Below are positions 38,512-47,756 of a stretch of DNA of 64,000 nt, in pieces (position 1 is the stretch's first letter; the number at the start of each line of letters is the position of its first letter). A model generated the notes under the pieces. The model made no database searches and was not told where the DNA came from. It saw nothing but the letters and a program-made list of their open reading frames with translations. This stretch comes from Bin87 sp965232895 (GTDB taxonomy: Bacteria; Chloroflexota; Dehalococcoidia; Lucifugimonadales; UBA3495). The DNA lies in assembly GCA_965232895.1 (NCBI GenBank), contig OZ247430.1, positions 558,001 through 622,000 on the forward strand, given 5' to 3'. Made by a program: the position numbers and the translations under genes.

Positions 38512-40077
38512 ATGACAATGCAAAACAACCCACCCGCCGGCCGGGTGATCATGGTCCAGGGCACGGCGTCCCACGTCGGCAAGAGCGTGCTGGTATCCGC
38601 GCTGTGCCGAATATTTCGCCAGGATGGGCTGCGGGTTGCGCCGTTCAAGGCGCAGAACATGTCCAACAACTCGTACGTCACGCCGGACGGCGGTGAAATT
38701 GGTCGTGCCCAGGCCGTCCAGGCCGAGGCCGCCGGCGTTGAAGCGCGGGTGGAAATGAACCCGGTACTGCTCAAACCGGAAGCAGACAGCCACGCCCAGG
38801 TCGTGCTGATGGGCCGTCCCTTGACCTCCGCCCGGGCTCGCGACTATTTCGACCTGAAGGCAACACTCTGGGAATCGGTATCCAGTTCGCTGGACGCGCT
38901 GCGCAGCCAGCACGACGTGGTGGTCATCGAGGGGGCGGGCAGCCCGGCGGAGATCAACCTGAAAGCCACCGAGATCGTCAACATGAGGGTGGCGCTCTAC
39001 GCCAACGCTCCGGTCCTCCTGTGCGGCGACATCGACCGGGGTGGTGTGTTCGCATCGCTGGTGGGTACATTGCAGCTCCTGGACGAGGCCGAGCGGGAAC
39101 GGGTCAAGGGACTGCTGATCAACAAGTTCCGCGGCGACGCGTCACTGCTGACCGATGGACTGACGTGGCTGGAGGACTACACAGGCAAGCCGGTGGTGGG
39201 CGTGGTCCACCACTACCGGGACATCCACATTCCCGAAGAGGATTCGGTGGCGCTGGACTTCACGCCGCCGCGCGCGTCCTCGCCGGACGTGTTGGACGTC
39301 GCCGTCGTCCAGGTTCCCCACATCTCGAACTTCGACGACTTTGACCCGCTGGCAAGGGAGCCGGGCGTCTCGCTGCGGTACGTGCAGAGTGGCGACCGGC
39401 TAGGCAAGCCCGACCTCGTCATCCTGCCGGGCAGCAAAACCACCATCCCCGATCTGATGTGGATGGAACAGCAGGGGTTGTCCCAAGCCGTGGTGGACGC
39501 CACGGAAAACGGCTCCGCGATCATCGGCATCTGCGGCGGCTATCAGATGCTGGGTAAAACCCTGCTGGACCCGGACCGCATCGAGTCTGACATCGGAGCA
39601 GCGGACGGCCTCGGCCTGCTCCCCCTGGTGACAACGTTCGCCGGGACCAAGGAGACGCACCGGGTCGAGGCCACGGTGCGACAGGAGGCGGCCGCGCGCG
39701 GGCGCCTGATGTCCGGCGCCGACGGCGAAACCGTGGTTGGCTACGAGATCCACATGGGCCGGACCTGGGGCGAAGGCGTCATCCCGGCGTTCAGCCTGCT
39801 GGACCGGGCGGATGCGGCAATCACGCCGGAAACGGCCTTCGATGGAGCGCTGGACGCCAACGGCCGGGTGATGGGAACGTACATCCACGGGCTGTTCCAC
39901 AACGCCGGTGTCCGACGGGCGATCCTGCGCGAGTTGGCCCGCCGCAAGGGGGTTGGGTTGCCCGAAGGCGTGGACGTGGCCCGCGACCGGGAGTATGACC
40001 GGCTCGCCGACTGGGTGCGCGACAGCCTGCGCATGGACCTGGTCTACAACATGGCAGGACTGACGCCGGCGCTATGA
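38512..40077 (+). CDS. cobQ: Cobyric acid synthase
   Basis: An ATP- and glutamine-dependent amidotransferase that amidates adenosylcobyrinic diamide to cobyric acid. The 521-residue product has an N-terminal dethiobiotin-synthetase-like ATPase domain (VQGTASHVGKSVLVSALCRIF, FKAQNMSNNSYVT). Its C-terminal class I glutaminase-like domain has the nucleophile in ICGGYQMLG and the partner histidine in TYIHGLFHN. The ATG at 38512 or the ATG two codons on may be used. The stop overlaps cobU by 4 bp. Confidence 0.95.
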   Translation: MTMQNNPPAGRVIMVQGTASHVGKSVLVSALCRIFRQDGLRVAPFKAQNMSNNSYVTPDGGEIGRAQAVQAEAAGVEARVEMNPVLLKPEADSHAQVVLMGRPLTSARARDYFDLKATLWESVSSSLDALRSQHDVVVIEGAGSPAEINLKATEIVNMRVALYANAPVLLCGDIDRGGVFASLVGTLQLLDEAERERVKGLLINKFRGDASLLTDGLTWLEDYTGKPVVGVVHHYRDIHIPEEDSVALDFTPPRASSPDVLDVAVVQVPHISNFDDFDPLAREPGVSLRYVQSGDRLGKPDLVILPGSKTTIPDLMWMEQQGLSQAVVDATENGSAIIGICGGYQMLGKTLLDPDRIESDIGAADGLGLLPLVTTFAGTKETHRVEATVRQEAAARGRLMSGADGETVVGYEIHMGRTWGEGVIPAFSLLDRADAAITPETAFDGALDANGRVMGTYIHGLFHNAGVRRAILRELARRKGVGLPEGVDVARDREYDRLADWVRDSLRMDLVYNMAGLTPAL

Positions 40078-40643
40078 GCTCGATACACCTGGTATTGGGC
40101 GGCATACGGTCGGGGAAAAGCGCTTACGCGGAACGGGTAGTGGCAGATATCGCCGGATGCCACCCAGTCCTGTACATCGCGACGGGCATTGCCATCGACA
40201 CGGAAATGGAAGAGCGCATCCAAAGGCATCAACAACGGCGACCTCAAAATTGGCGAACACTTGAGGCGCCACTCAATCCGGTTGGGGCGCTGCAGGATCG
40301 GGTCATAACCGGCGACCTGCCTCCCGTCATGCTGCTCGACTCCATGGACGTTTGGGTGTCCAACCTGATGCTGGAACACGCGGGCACGCCGCGGCTGGAA
40401 TTGGAAGCCCGTATCGTCGGCGCGGCGCGGCGCTTGGCGGACTACATCAGGGAGACGGATCGGCAGGCAGTGCTCGTGAGCAGTGAAGTTGGCCATTCGT
40501 TGGTTGCCACGACCTCGATGGGCCGCCAGTTCCAGGATCTGCTGGGGACGGTAAACCAGGCGGTGGCGGTGGCGGCGGACCAGGTCACGATGGTAATCGC
40601 CGGCTTGCCGGTTCCCGTCAAGTCCATTGAGACTGCCCGGTGA
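40074..40643 (+). CDS. cobU: Adenosylcobinamide kinase/guanylyltransferase
   Basis: A bifunctional enzyme of 189 residues that phosphorylates adenosylcobinamide and then adds GMP, in the nucleotide-loop assembly of cobalamin. The P-loop is LVLGGIRSGKSAYAE; YIATG and DSMDVWVSNLML are typical family segments, as is VSSEVGHSLVATTSMGRQFQDLLGTVNQ. ATGA overlap with cobQ shows translational coupling. Confidence 0.93.
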   Translation: MSSIHLVLGGIRSGKSAYAERVVADIAGCHPVLYIATGIAIDTEMEERIQRHQQRRPQNWRTLEAPLNPVGALQDRVITGDLPPVMLLDSMDVWVSNLMLEHAGTPRLELEARIVGAARRLADYIRETDRQAVLVSSEVGHSLVATTSMGRQFQDLLGTVNQAVAVAADQVTMVIAGLPVPVKSIETAR

Positions 40644-40679
40644 CCCGCGGATGATTGGAATGAACGAGGCCAAGGCAAG

Positions 40680-41591
40680 ATGGCTGCCGAGATTTTAGGG
40701 ACAGCCTCGGTTTTGGCCCCCGGCACCTGCGGCGAGTTGGTGCAGGGCATGACCGGAGGCGTAGATTTCCTGGTGACCTGCCCCATCAACCAGTTTTCCC
40801 GGGCCACGGTGACGGTGTCCCGTGTCGATGGCCCCGGCAATCAGGTGCGAGGCATCGACCACCTGCCCAAAACCCGGCAGGCGGTAACGGCTACGCTGTC
40901 ACGATTGGCGCGCTGCCTCGGCGTGCACGGGTTGGTTGCCGACGTCGCGGTGGCCAATCCGATCCCGGTGGGCAAAGGCATGGGCAGCAGCAGCGCGGAC
41001 ATCACGGCCGCGGTGTGCGCGACAGGCAAGGCCGCGGACTGCGATTTGTCGCCGGATGACGTCGCAAAAATCGCTCTGGCTGTTGAGCCGACCGACGGAG
41101 TGATGTTTCCCGGTATCGCCATGCTCGATCATCGACGAGGCAAAGTCGTCGAACTTTTGGGCAACCCTCCGCCGATGGAGGTAATTGCCATCGACCGCGG
41201 CGGGCAGGTGGACACCCTGGAGTTCAACACAGTCGATCGCGAGGAGCACTGGCGGTCGCTTGCCGATGCCACCGCCGAAGCCCTGGAATTGGTTCGAGAA
41301 GGCATACGACGCTGCGATCCGGAGCTGGTCGGCCGGGGCGCTACAATCAGCGCACGAGCCGGGGGACCAGACGGCGCGGGCCCGTGGGTGGAACGGGCGG
41401 CGGATTTCGCCGCTGAAATCGGCGCGGTGGGCGTCAACGTGGCCCACAGCGGCACGGTGGTTGGGATCCTATTGGACGCTCGGAAACGGCAGAGCAAGCC
41501 GGCATACCGGGAAGCGCACCGCGCGTTTGCGGCCGCGGAGAGCGTGCAGCACTTCCGGATTATCGGCGGGGGAGCAAGGGCTTTGGCCTAG
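40680..41591 (+). CDS. pduX: L-threonine kinase (GHMP family, PduX-like)
   Basis: A GHMP-fold kinase of 303 residues that makes O-phospho-L-threonine for the aminopropanol linker of cobalamin. It opens with APGTCGELVQGM, the PduX form of the GHMP motif 1. The ATP loop is NPIPVGKGMGSSSADITAAV, and the C-terminal motif is GVNVAHSGTVVGIL. Placed directly after cobQ-cobU, it supports de novo linker synthesis. The end overlaps the convergent PIN remnant by 4 bp. Confidence 0.9.
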   Translation: MAAEILGTASVLAPGTCGELVQGMTGGVDFLVTCPINQFSRATVTVSRVDGPGNQVRGIDHLPKTRQAVTATLSRLARCLGVHGLVADVAVANPIPVGKGMGSSSADITAAVCATGKAADCDLSPDDVAKIALAVEPTDGVMFPGIAMLDHRRGKVVELLGNPPPMEVIAIDRGGQVDTLEFNTVDREEHWRSLADATAEALELVREGIRRCDPELVGRGATISARAGGPDGAGPWVERAADFAAEIGAVGVNVAHSGTVVGILLDARKRQSKPAYREAHRAFAAAESVQHFRIIGGGARALA

Positions 41592-41988
41592 GATAATTCC
41601 AGGATGGCCTGTTCCGGCGTGATGGCCGGGATTGGGGAATTGGCGAAATCCCTGGCGTCACGGGTGACAATATGCTGGACACTGGCGGCTCGGGCGGCGG
41701 CAACCTGCATGGCGTCCTCGAAATCGGCCATCGGCAGGGATAGCGCATAGCGGATGGACTCCGTGCCGGTAGGCACAACTTCGGCAAAGCCGGTAATGAA
41801 AACCACAAGCTCGCGCGCCCGGTAGTCACTCAATTCTTTTGACACCACGTAATGAAAAGTGGCTATGGTGTGCCAGGCGACGAACGCTCGCCCCGGTTCA
41901 TTTACCAGGCGGTTAACTCGGTAGCGGCTATTGAATGTGGACGCCTGTCGAGCGCCACGTCGACGAGCACGTTAGTGTCAAGCAGCAT
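41588..41988 (-). pseudogene. PIN-domain (VapC-like) toxin gene with a frameshift
   Basis: The N-terminal half reads MLLDTNVLVDVALDRRP and SIAATELTAW, then stops (TAA at 41902-41904). The C-terminal half (VNEPGRAFVAW, HYVVSKELSDY, LPMADFEDAMQVAAA, HIVTRDARDF) continues in the -1 frame. Adding one G in the GCCTGG-TAA context would join them into one PIN protein of about 133 residues with metal-binding aspartates in both halves. No slippery heptamer is seen. The start codon overlaps the stop of the glycosylase gene at 41988. No VapB-like antitoxin is adjacent. Confidence 0.8.
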
Positions 41989-42977
41989 TATGACAAATAC
42001 TTGCGCGCCAAATATTCGTAGCGGTGATCGTACACTGGCTCCGTACCGGATCTCTCGCTTGGCCGTGCGTCGAGCGGTTGCAACTTGTTGCTGTATTCGC
42101 GCCGCCAGTGGAAAAGGTACTGGCTTGCATATCCGGCGTGCTCGCCGAACTCGCTGCGCGCTCGTTTCGCAACCGCCGCCAATTCCCATTTGTCAGGGTC
42201 TGCTCGCTCTTGCGAACCTAATTCCGGGCAAATTCCTGATATCGCAAGCCATACCCAGATGTCCACCGGGAACGATTCCAGCCGGTCCAGCGCAAATAGA
42301 GCAACGCAGTCGGCGATTCTGGCGTCAACGCCGGGGCATTGCAACAACCACTGATTAACCCCGCCGTAAGGCTGTCGTCGCAGGACGTCCCAATCCGGCC
42401 CGGCATCGCAAACCCATTGAGCGGCGGCGACGATATCAGACGCATGATCCTGTCCCTTTGGCGTCGCCTGCAACTTTGCCAGCGCCCCCTTGCTGTCAGC
42501 CATCAATTGCTCCGCTGTAGGAAAGGTATAACGGACCTCGTCGGCCAATTCTATTGCGGACCCGAAGTTATTTGCGATGTTCGACACCGTCCCTATCGTA
42601 TGGCCAATACTGGTTCGTGCCACGCAAATCTGGGACACCAAGCATTCCCAGGGGTCTTGCCGCAGCAGGCGCAAGCCCGGAAACTCGCGCATAATAGTAG
42701 CCATTTTCGGATCGTGGGCGATGCTGGCATAAATGGCGTCAATATCGTCGTCCAACCGGAAATAACTGCGCAGGTATTCACCTGGGTCGTCCGAGTACCC
42801 CGGCAGGCTGGCCGCCTCGTACTCAATTCCCTCGTCAATCTGCCGGATGTGAAACATATGCGGCCCCATCACACCGGAAAACCAGCCGTCACCAAAGGAA
42901 CGCCAGCGGAAAGTTTGGCCCATGGTAAGGGTCAGGTCCAGGTTGAAAGGGCCGGGGATTGAGATTTGGCGTGTCAT
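41988..42977 (-). CDS. OGG-like DNA glycosylase paralogue C, catalytic lysine replaced
   Basis: This has the same fold as its two neighbours: FNLDLTLTMGQTFRWRS, then RQDPWECLVSQIC, then the helix-hairpin-helix segment CPGVDARIADC and PVDIWV. OGG1-type enzymes need a lysine where this protein has arginine (R220, codon at 42318-42320), and the hairpin glycine is aspartate. The general-base-type aspartate in PVDIW is kept. It is therefore probably unable to form the usual Schiff base, though it might bind damage. A C-terminal extension of about 40 residues is unique. ATG 42977 is aligned with copy B; a GTG at 43001 also overlaps copy B's stop. Confidence 0.8.
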   Translation of the reverse strand: MTRQISIPGPFNLDLTLTMGQTFRWRSFGDGWFSGVMGPHMFHIRQIDEGIEYEAASLPGYSDDPGEYLRSYFRLDDDIDAIYASIAHDPKMATIMREFPGLRLLRQDPWECLVSQICVARTSIGHTIGTVSNIANNFGSAIELADEVRYTFPTAEQLMADSKGALAKLQATPKGQDHASDIVAAAQWVCDAGPDWDVLRRQPYGGVNQWLLQCPGVDARIADCVALFALDRLESFPVDIWVWLAISGICPELGSQERADPDKWELAAVAKRARSEFGEHAGYASQYLFHWRREYSNKLQPLDARPSERSGTEPVYDHRYEYLARKYLS

Positions 42978-42997
42978 AATGCTGCCGCCCGCGATGT

Positions 42998-43918
42998 TCA
43001 CTTGTTCGGCTCAATTCCGTGGAAAAGGTATTGGCCGGCGTAGCCGGTATATTTGCCAAAGTAGGCCTGCGCCCAATTTATCAGTCGCCAGTGGATGCTG
43101 TCATAAAATCGGTACTTTCCTTTGGAGTTCTTACCGACGGCTGGGCAACCTTTCTGTTGGTAATTCCAGTGTTCCAATGCTCTCAATACCCACACGTCCA
43201 CCGCGAACGCGTCCAGTTTGTCCAAAGACATCAGTGCAATGCAATTGGCAATCTTGGGGCCAATGCCGGGGCAAGCATCCAATCGACGTGCCGCATCAAT
43301 GCTTGAAGTGTCCATACTCGAAAGACTGTCCAGATTAAGCGTGCCATTACAGACTTGTTGAGCAGCGGATAATACACTGTCAGCTCGTTTGAGGCCCAAG
43401 CGCAAGTCCCGCAAGGCTGGCAATCCAACACGGACAACCTGTTCCGCGGTTGAGAAAATATACCGCACGTCATTGTCCAGACAGACGACGCGTTGGCTTT
43501 GCGCTGCAATTTTCTCCACATTTCTTTTGATACCATCGATTCCCGCATTTCCCGCGCAGATGTACGATACCGAGCACTCCCAAGGTTCCTGTCGCAAAAC
43601 GCGCATTCCCCAATATTTCTCCACCAACCTGGCAACAACCGGATCCCGGCTGATGTCGGCATAGATTGCCTCGATGTCGTCATCCTCCCGGAAATACCGC
43701 CGCAGCAACTCGTCGTCTTTATCGTCAGCAGGCCGCTCCCCGTCCGGGCCGCCCACGCGGTACTCGACGCCGTATTTGGTTTGGCGGATGTGCACCAAGT
43801 TTTCCCCAAGCACACCAGAAAACCACCCGTCTCCCAACGAGCGCCACCTGAAAGCCTGACCCATTGTCAGGCTGAGCGCCAAGTCAAAAGGCTGATCGAT
43901 AGGAAGTTGCCGGGACAT
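42998..43918 (-). CDS. OGG-like DNA glycosylase paralogue B
   Basis: An 8-oxoguanine glycosylase/lyase-type protein of 306 residues. The N-terminal domain carries LTMGQAFRWRSLGDGWFSG; the HhH-GPD core has CPGIGPKIANC with catalytic K222 and FAVDVWV with D241. The OGG1 asparagine-rich damage-site loop is altered (ICAGNAGIDGI). Its composition is less GC-rich than copy A. It lies between copies A and C, 59 bp after copy A's stop. Confidence 0.85.
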   Translation of the reverse strand: MSRQLPIDQPFDLALSLTMGQAFRWRSLGDGWFSGVLGENLVHIRQTKYGVEYRVGGPDGERPADDKDDELLRRYFREDDDIEAIYADISRDPVVARLVEKYWGMRVLRQEPWECSVSYICAGNAGIDGIKRNVEKIAAQSQRVVCLDNDVRYIFSTAEQVVRVGLPALRDLRLGLKRADSVLSAAQQVCNGTLNLDSLSSMDTSSIDAARRLDACPGIGPKIANCIALMSLDKLDAFAVDVWVLRALEHWNYQQKGCPAVGKNSKGKYRFYDSIHWRLINWAQAYFGKYTGYAGQYLFHGIEPNK

Positions 43919-43977
43919 CTCATTTCTCCAAATCCAATCCTATCACAACACCCTGCTCATCCATGCCAGATACCACC

Positions 43978-44832
43978 CTACCGCCCTTCCCGCCGCCGCC
44001 CGTGGAATAGGTACTGCTGGGAGTAGCCGGCGTACTGGCCGAAGTGGGCCTGGGCCCATTCCACCATCACTCGGTCGGGCGGCTTTTTCTGCATGGGGAA
44101 GTACCATTCCGCCAGCGCGCGGCGCACCCACACGTCCACCGGAAACGCCTGTAGCTTTTCCAATGAGAACACGGCGATGCAGTCGGCGATCTTGGCGCCA
44201 ATCCCGTAGCATTCCATGAGCCTGGACTTGGTTTCCGGATAGGGCAGCCGGATCAATTCTTCCAGATCCAGCTCGCCGTCGCAGACGCGCCGGGCCGCGG
44301 CGACGACGTAGGGCGCGCGGAACCCCAGGCCCAATTCTCGCAGGAACCCTTCGCCGGCGGATGCCAGTTGCTCCGCGGATGCGAAGGTGTGCCGGACCTC
44401 TCCGTCCAGCTCCAGCCGGTCGCCCAGGCTGTCCGCCATGGCCTCCATGTTCTGGTGAATGCGGGGGATATTCGACGTGGCCGAGCAGATAAACGCCACT
44501 GTGCACTCCCAGGGGTCCTGGCGCAAAATGCGCAGCCCCGGATAGCGGGACACCATTTCCGAAACCCGCCGGTCCTGGCAAATGTCAGCGTAAATCGTGC
44601 AGATGTCGTCGTCAAGACGGAAGTAGGATCGCAACAGCGTTGCCACGGCCTCCGGGTCTGCCGCCTCGCCGGCGGCGCGATACTCCACTGCGTCAGATGC
44701 CTGACGAATGTGGATGAGCCATGGACCCAGCACGCCCGAATACCAGCCGTCCCCTAGATTCTTCCAGCGGTGCGCCTGCCCGCTTTCGAGGCTCTCCGCC
44801 AGGTCAAAGGGCTGGTCTATTGCCAGTCGCAC
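43978..44832 (-). CDS. ogg: 8-oxoguanine DNA glycosylase (OGG family), paralogue A
   Basis: The most canonical of three tandem OGG homologues, with 284 residues. It should excise 8-oxoguanine opposite cytosine and nick the strand. Features are the N-terminal SLESGQAHRWKNLGDGWYSG, FICSATSNIPRIH near 115-125 in the damage-recognition helix, the hairpin CYGIGAKIADC with catalytic K214, and FPVDVWV with D233. High GC matches the genome. It probably represents the ancestral copy; dinG lies 48 bp upstream in the same direction. Confidence 0.9.
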   Translation of the reverse strand: MRLAIDQPFDLAESLESGQAHRWKNLGDGWYSGVLGPWLIHIRQASDAVEYRAAGEAADPEAVATLLRSYFRLDDDICTIYADICQDRRVSEMVSRYPGLRILRQDPWECTVAFICSATSNIPRIHQNMEAMADSLGDRLELDGEVRHTFASAEQLASAGEGFLRELGLGFRAPYVVAAARRVCDGELDLEELIRLPYPETKSRLMECYGIGAKIADCIAVFSLEKLQAFPVDVWVRRALAEWYFPMQKKPPDRVMVEWAQAHFGQYAGYSQQYLFHGRRREGR

Positions 44833-44880
44833 AGTCCGTTCCAGCGCCGCCGATCCCTAACCAGCACTTACAAAGGTTGC

Positions 44881-47724
44881 CTAGCCGGTTCGAGGCCGAT
44901 CGAGTTGCAGCCAGCGCGCCGCCTGTTCGCCAACGCTGCTGACGCTGGAGCGCTCGACCGTGCAGGGCGGCAGCGCGTTCAGGAAGCGGTCACCGTAGTT
45001 GGCCGTCTGGATGCGGCGGTCCAGGATGACCACGGCTCCCCGGTCCACCTTGCTGCGAATCAGCCGGCCGAACCCCTGCCGGAAACGCAACACTGCGGAC
45101 GGAACCTGGTACTCGTTGAACGGGTTGTTGAACAGGTTCCCCCGGGCCTTGACAATGGGGTCAGTGGGCACCGGGAAGGGCAGGCGACACAACAGCAGCC
45201 CGCGCAGGATGCCCGACTCCATGTCCACGCCTTCCCAGAAACTGGCGGTGCCGAGGAGAACCGCGCGCGGGTCGGCGTGCAGCCGGTCCACGAGTTGTCG
45301 AGGTGTGCCGTCAATTCCCTGGGCCAGGACGTTAATGCCCGACGCGCGCAAGGGTCCCCGCACCTGGAACGATGCTTCTCGCAAGGCGCTGTGCGAGGTG
45401 AAAAGCGCCATCAGATGGCCGTCCAGGGCCTGAGCCATGTTCAGGATCACCTGGGCGGCGCCCCGGGCGTGGTCGGCGCCGCGACGCGGATCCGGCAGGT
45501 CGTCCGGAACCAGGAGCAGGGTGTTGCGCCGATAGTTGAACGGGCTGTCAACCAGCAGCTCGTCGCAATCGTCGGGGAATCCCAGGCGCTCGCGCAGGAA
45601 CCCGAAGTTGCTGTCCGTCGCAAGGGTCGCGCTGGTCAACACAACCGTCTCTTTCTGCTGGAACAGCATCTCGGACAGGATAGGACCGACGGACAGTGGG
45701 GTAGAGTGCAGCATGATGTTGCGTCGCACCATGTCGATCCACTGGATCTGCTCATCGTCGAACCGTCCGAAGACCGAAGCCAGACGTTCGTTGAACTCGG
45801 ACATCGTGTCGACGGCACTCAGCAGCTCGTTACCCTGGCTGTCGTCGGAAAGATCGAATATCCCCTGGTCGACGAACCTCCAGACATCGTTCAGCCGATT
45901 GACGCTATCGGCCATGAACGTCGCGAAGGACTCCCACTCGCGGGCGGCGGAGCCCCATTCCCCGCTCTGGCGCACCGAAAGTTCCAAAGACACCGGCTGA
46001 CGATCGTTGTCTCCCCGGGTGTGGGATTGATAGAGGTTCGCGATCGCAGTCCACAGCTGTTGCCACGACTGCAGGGCCTGATTGCAACTGGCCGTCGCGT
46101 TGGTGAGAGCATCCCGGGCGCGACCGAGGTTCTCGTCGTCGGGCGACTGGTTGGCGATGCCGGTCAGATGCCGGAACAGCCGGTACACCCCGTCCAACTC
46201 CTGCGGAAGGTCGTCCTCGGCGATTTCAAAGCCGAGTTGCCGGCTGGCCTCCTCCTCCAGGTGGTGGGCTTCGTCGACGATGAGGTGATGGTAATCCTGC
46301 AACACGGTGCCGCCCACGGCCAGATCGGCCAGCAAGAGGGCGTGATTAACCACCAGGATGTTTGCCGCTTCGGCTTGTTGACGAGCCTGGCGCAGGAAGC
46401 AGGGTGCCCCGCCCCGGAACGACTGGCACACGCCCTGGTTGTCGGCGCACACCCGAAGCCAGGCCCGATGGTCGCCGAAGTTCAGGTTAAGGTCGGTACG
46501 GTCGCCATTTTCGGTGTCGTCAAGCCAAACCGCGGTTTTGCCGAGAACCCGGGCCTCGTCCTCCGTCAGAGTGTCCGACGCGCCGAGGCTGGTCCACCGG
46601 CGCAGGCACACGTAATTGGAGCGACCCTTGAGCTGGGCTGCGCGAACCGCTCCCGGCTCGAGGATGCCGGCCTCTTCCAGGATGGAGATCACCGCCGGTA
46701 TGTCTTTTTCCATCAGCTGTTCCTGCAGGCTGATGGTGTTGGTGGATATCACCACCCGGTGCCCATGGGTGGCGGAGTAAAGAATTGCCGGGAGAAGATA
46801 GGCGATGCTTTTGCCGATACCGGTGCCGCCCTCCACGATGAGCTTCCTGCCCTGGTAGATGGCGCGGGTGACCGCTTTGAGCATCTCGGCCTGCTGGGGC
46901 CGGTTTTCAAACCCGGGAAAAGCGCTGGCGAATACGCCATGGGGCGCCAGAAGATCCTCGACCTGCTGCTCGGTGAGCTCGCGCCGTACCGCGTTGCCTG
47001 TCTGGTCGCCGGAATCGCCGGCCAGCCGCCTGGCAATGCTATCCGGGTTCAAACCATTGAGCCCAACGGCGCCGGCAGTTCCGGACGCAGCGTTAGCGCC
47101 GGGGGCATGAGGCACAATCGCCTCGAGCAAGTCCGCAACCGAGGCGTTGGCGGCGCGAGAGGCGCGGGCTATGAACGCAACTTTTGCTGCGGGATAGGAT
47201 GCTCCCAGTTTCAGCAACTCATGGAAAACCAGCGCGGTGGTTTCCGCGTCGGCCACGGCGCGATGGGCCTGGTTGTGGTCGAGGTCCAAATGTCGGGCGA
47301 GGGCGCTCAGATTGTATTCCGGCAGCGTGGGCAGGAATATCGACGCCAGATCCCAAGTGTTGTAGCTGCGGTTGGTCAGGTGGAGACCATGGGATGACAG
47401 GAACCCAATATCGAAAGCGATGTTGTGCCCGACGATGGGCAAATCGCCAACGAACGCGGCGAACTGGGCCGCAACTTGCTGGAACCGCGGCGCCCGTTCG
47501 ATTTGCGCGGGACTGATGGAGGTCAGTTGCTGGACGAATGTCGGGATCTGACGGCCCGGATTGACAAAGGTCTGGTAACGCTCCGAAACCTGTCCACCCC
47601 GAAATTTGACGGCTCCAATCTCGATTATGGCATCGGATTGCGCCTGCAGCCCGGTGGTTTCCAGATCGACACATACGAATTCGCGTTCGAATATGTCACT
47701 CTGCGGCATCAGCGTCGGGGTCAT
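44881..47724 (-). CDS. dinG: DnaQ-like exonuclease/DinG-family helicase fusion
   Basis: An N-terminal DEDD 3'-5' exonuclease domain (residues 10-175: VCVDLETTG, VGHNIAFDIGFL, HRAVADAETT) is fused to an XPD-like superfamily 2 helicase. The helicase has Walker A GGTGIGKSIAYLLPA, a four-cysteine Fe-S region (YVCLRRW, GVCQSF, APCF), DEAHHLEEE and C-terminal GTASFWEGVDMESG. The protein of about 947 residues is normal for Firmicutes/Chloroflexota DinG. It should unwind 5'-tailed or forked DNA in repair. The start is ambiguous (ATG 47724, ATG 47709 or TTG 47739). Confidence 0.92.
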   Translation of the reverse strand: MTPTLMPQSDIFEREFVCVDLETTGLQAQSDAIIEIGAVKFRGGQVSERYQTFVNPGRQIPTFVQQLTSISPAQIERAPRFQQVAAQFAAFVGDLPIVGHNIAFDIGFLSSHGLHLTNRSYNTWDLASIFLPTLPEYNLSALARHLDLDHNQAHRAVADAETTALVFHELLKLGASYPAAKVAFIARASRAANASVADLLEAIVPHAPGANAASGTAGAVGLNGLNPDSIARRLAGDSGDQTGNAVRRELTEQQVEDLLAPHGVFASAFPGFENRPQQAEMLKAVTRAIYQGRKLIVEGGTGIGKSIAYLLPAILYSATHGHRVVISTNTISLQEQLMEKDIPAVISILEEAGILEPGAVRAAQLKGRSNYVCLRRWTSLGASDTLTEDEARVLGKTAVWLDDTENGDRTDLNLNFGDHRAWLRVCADNQGVCQSFRGGAPCFLRQARQQAEAANILVVNHALLLADLAVGGTVLQDYHHLIVDEAHHLEEEASRQLGFEIAEDDLPQELDGVYRLFRHLTGIANQSPDDENLGRARDALTNATASCNQALQSWQQLWTAIANLYQSHTRGDNDRQPVSLELSVRQSGEWGSAAREWESFATFMADSVNRLNDVWRFVDQGIFDLSDDSQGNELLSAVDTMSEFNERLASVFGRFDDEQIQWIDMVRRNIMLHSTPLSVGPILSEMLFQQKETVVLTSATLATDSNFGFLRERLGFPDDCDELLVDSPFNYRRNTLLLVPDDLPDPRRGADHARGAAQVILNMAQALDGHLMALFTSHSALREASFQVRGPLRASGINVLAQGIDGTPRQLVDRLHADPRAVLLGTASFWEGVDMESGILRGLLLCRLPFPVPTDPIVKARGNLFNNPFNEYQVPSAVLRFRQGFGRLIRSKVDRGAVVILDRRIQTANYGDRFLNALPPCTVERSSVSSVGEQAARWLQLDRPRTG

Positions 47725-47756
47725 CGCAATGAACTGCAAGTCTGGGAGAGCCGTAC

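Noticed and set aside
44770..47397. An 875-codon plus-strand frame opposite dinG
   Set aside because: It is an antisense shadow created by the high-GC codon bias of the real helicase gene; it has no recognisable domain.
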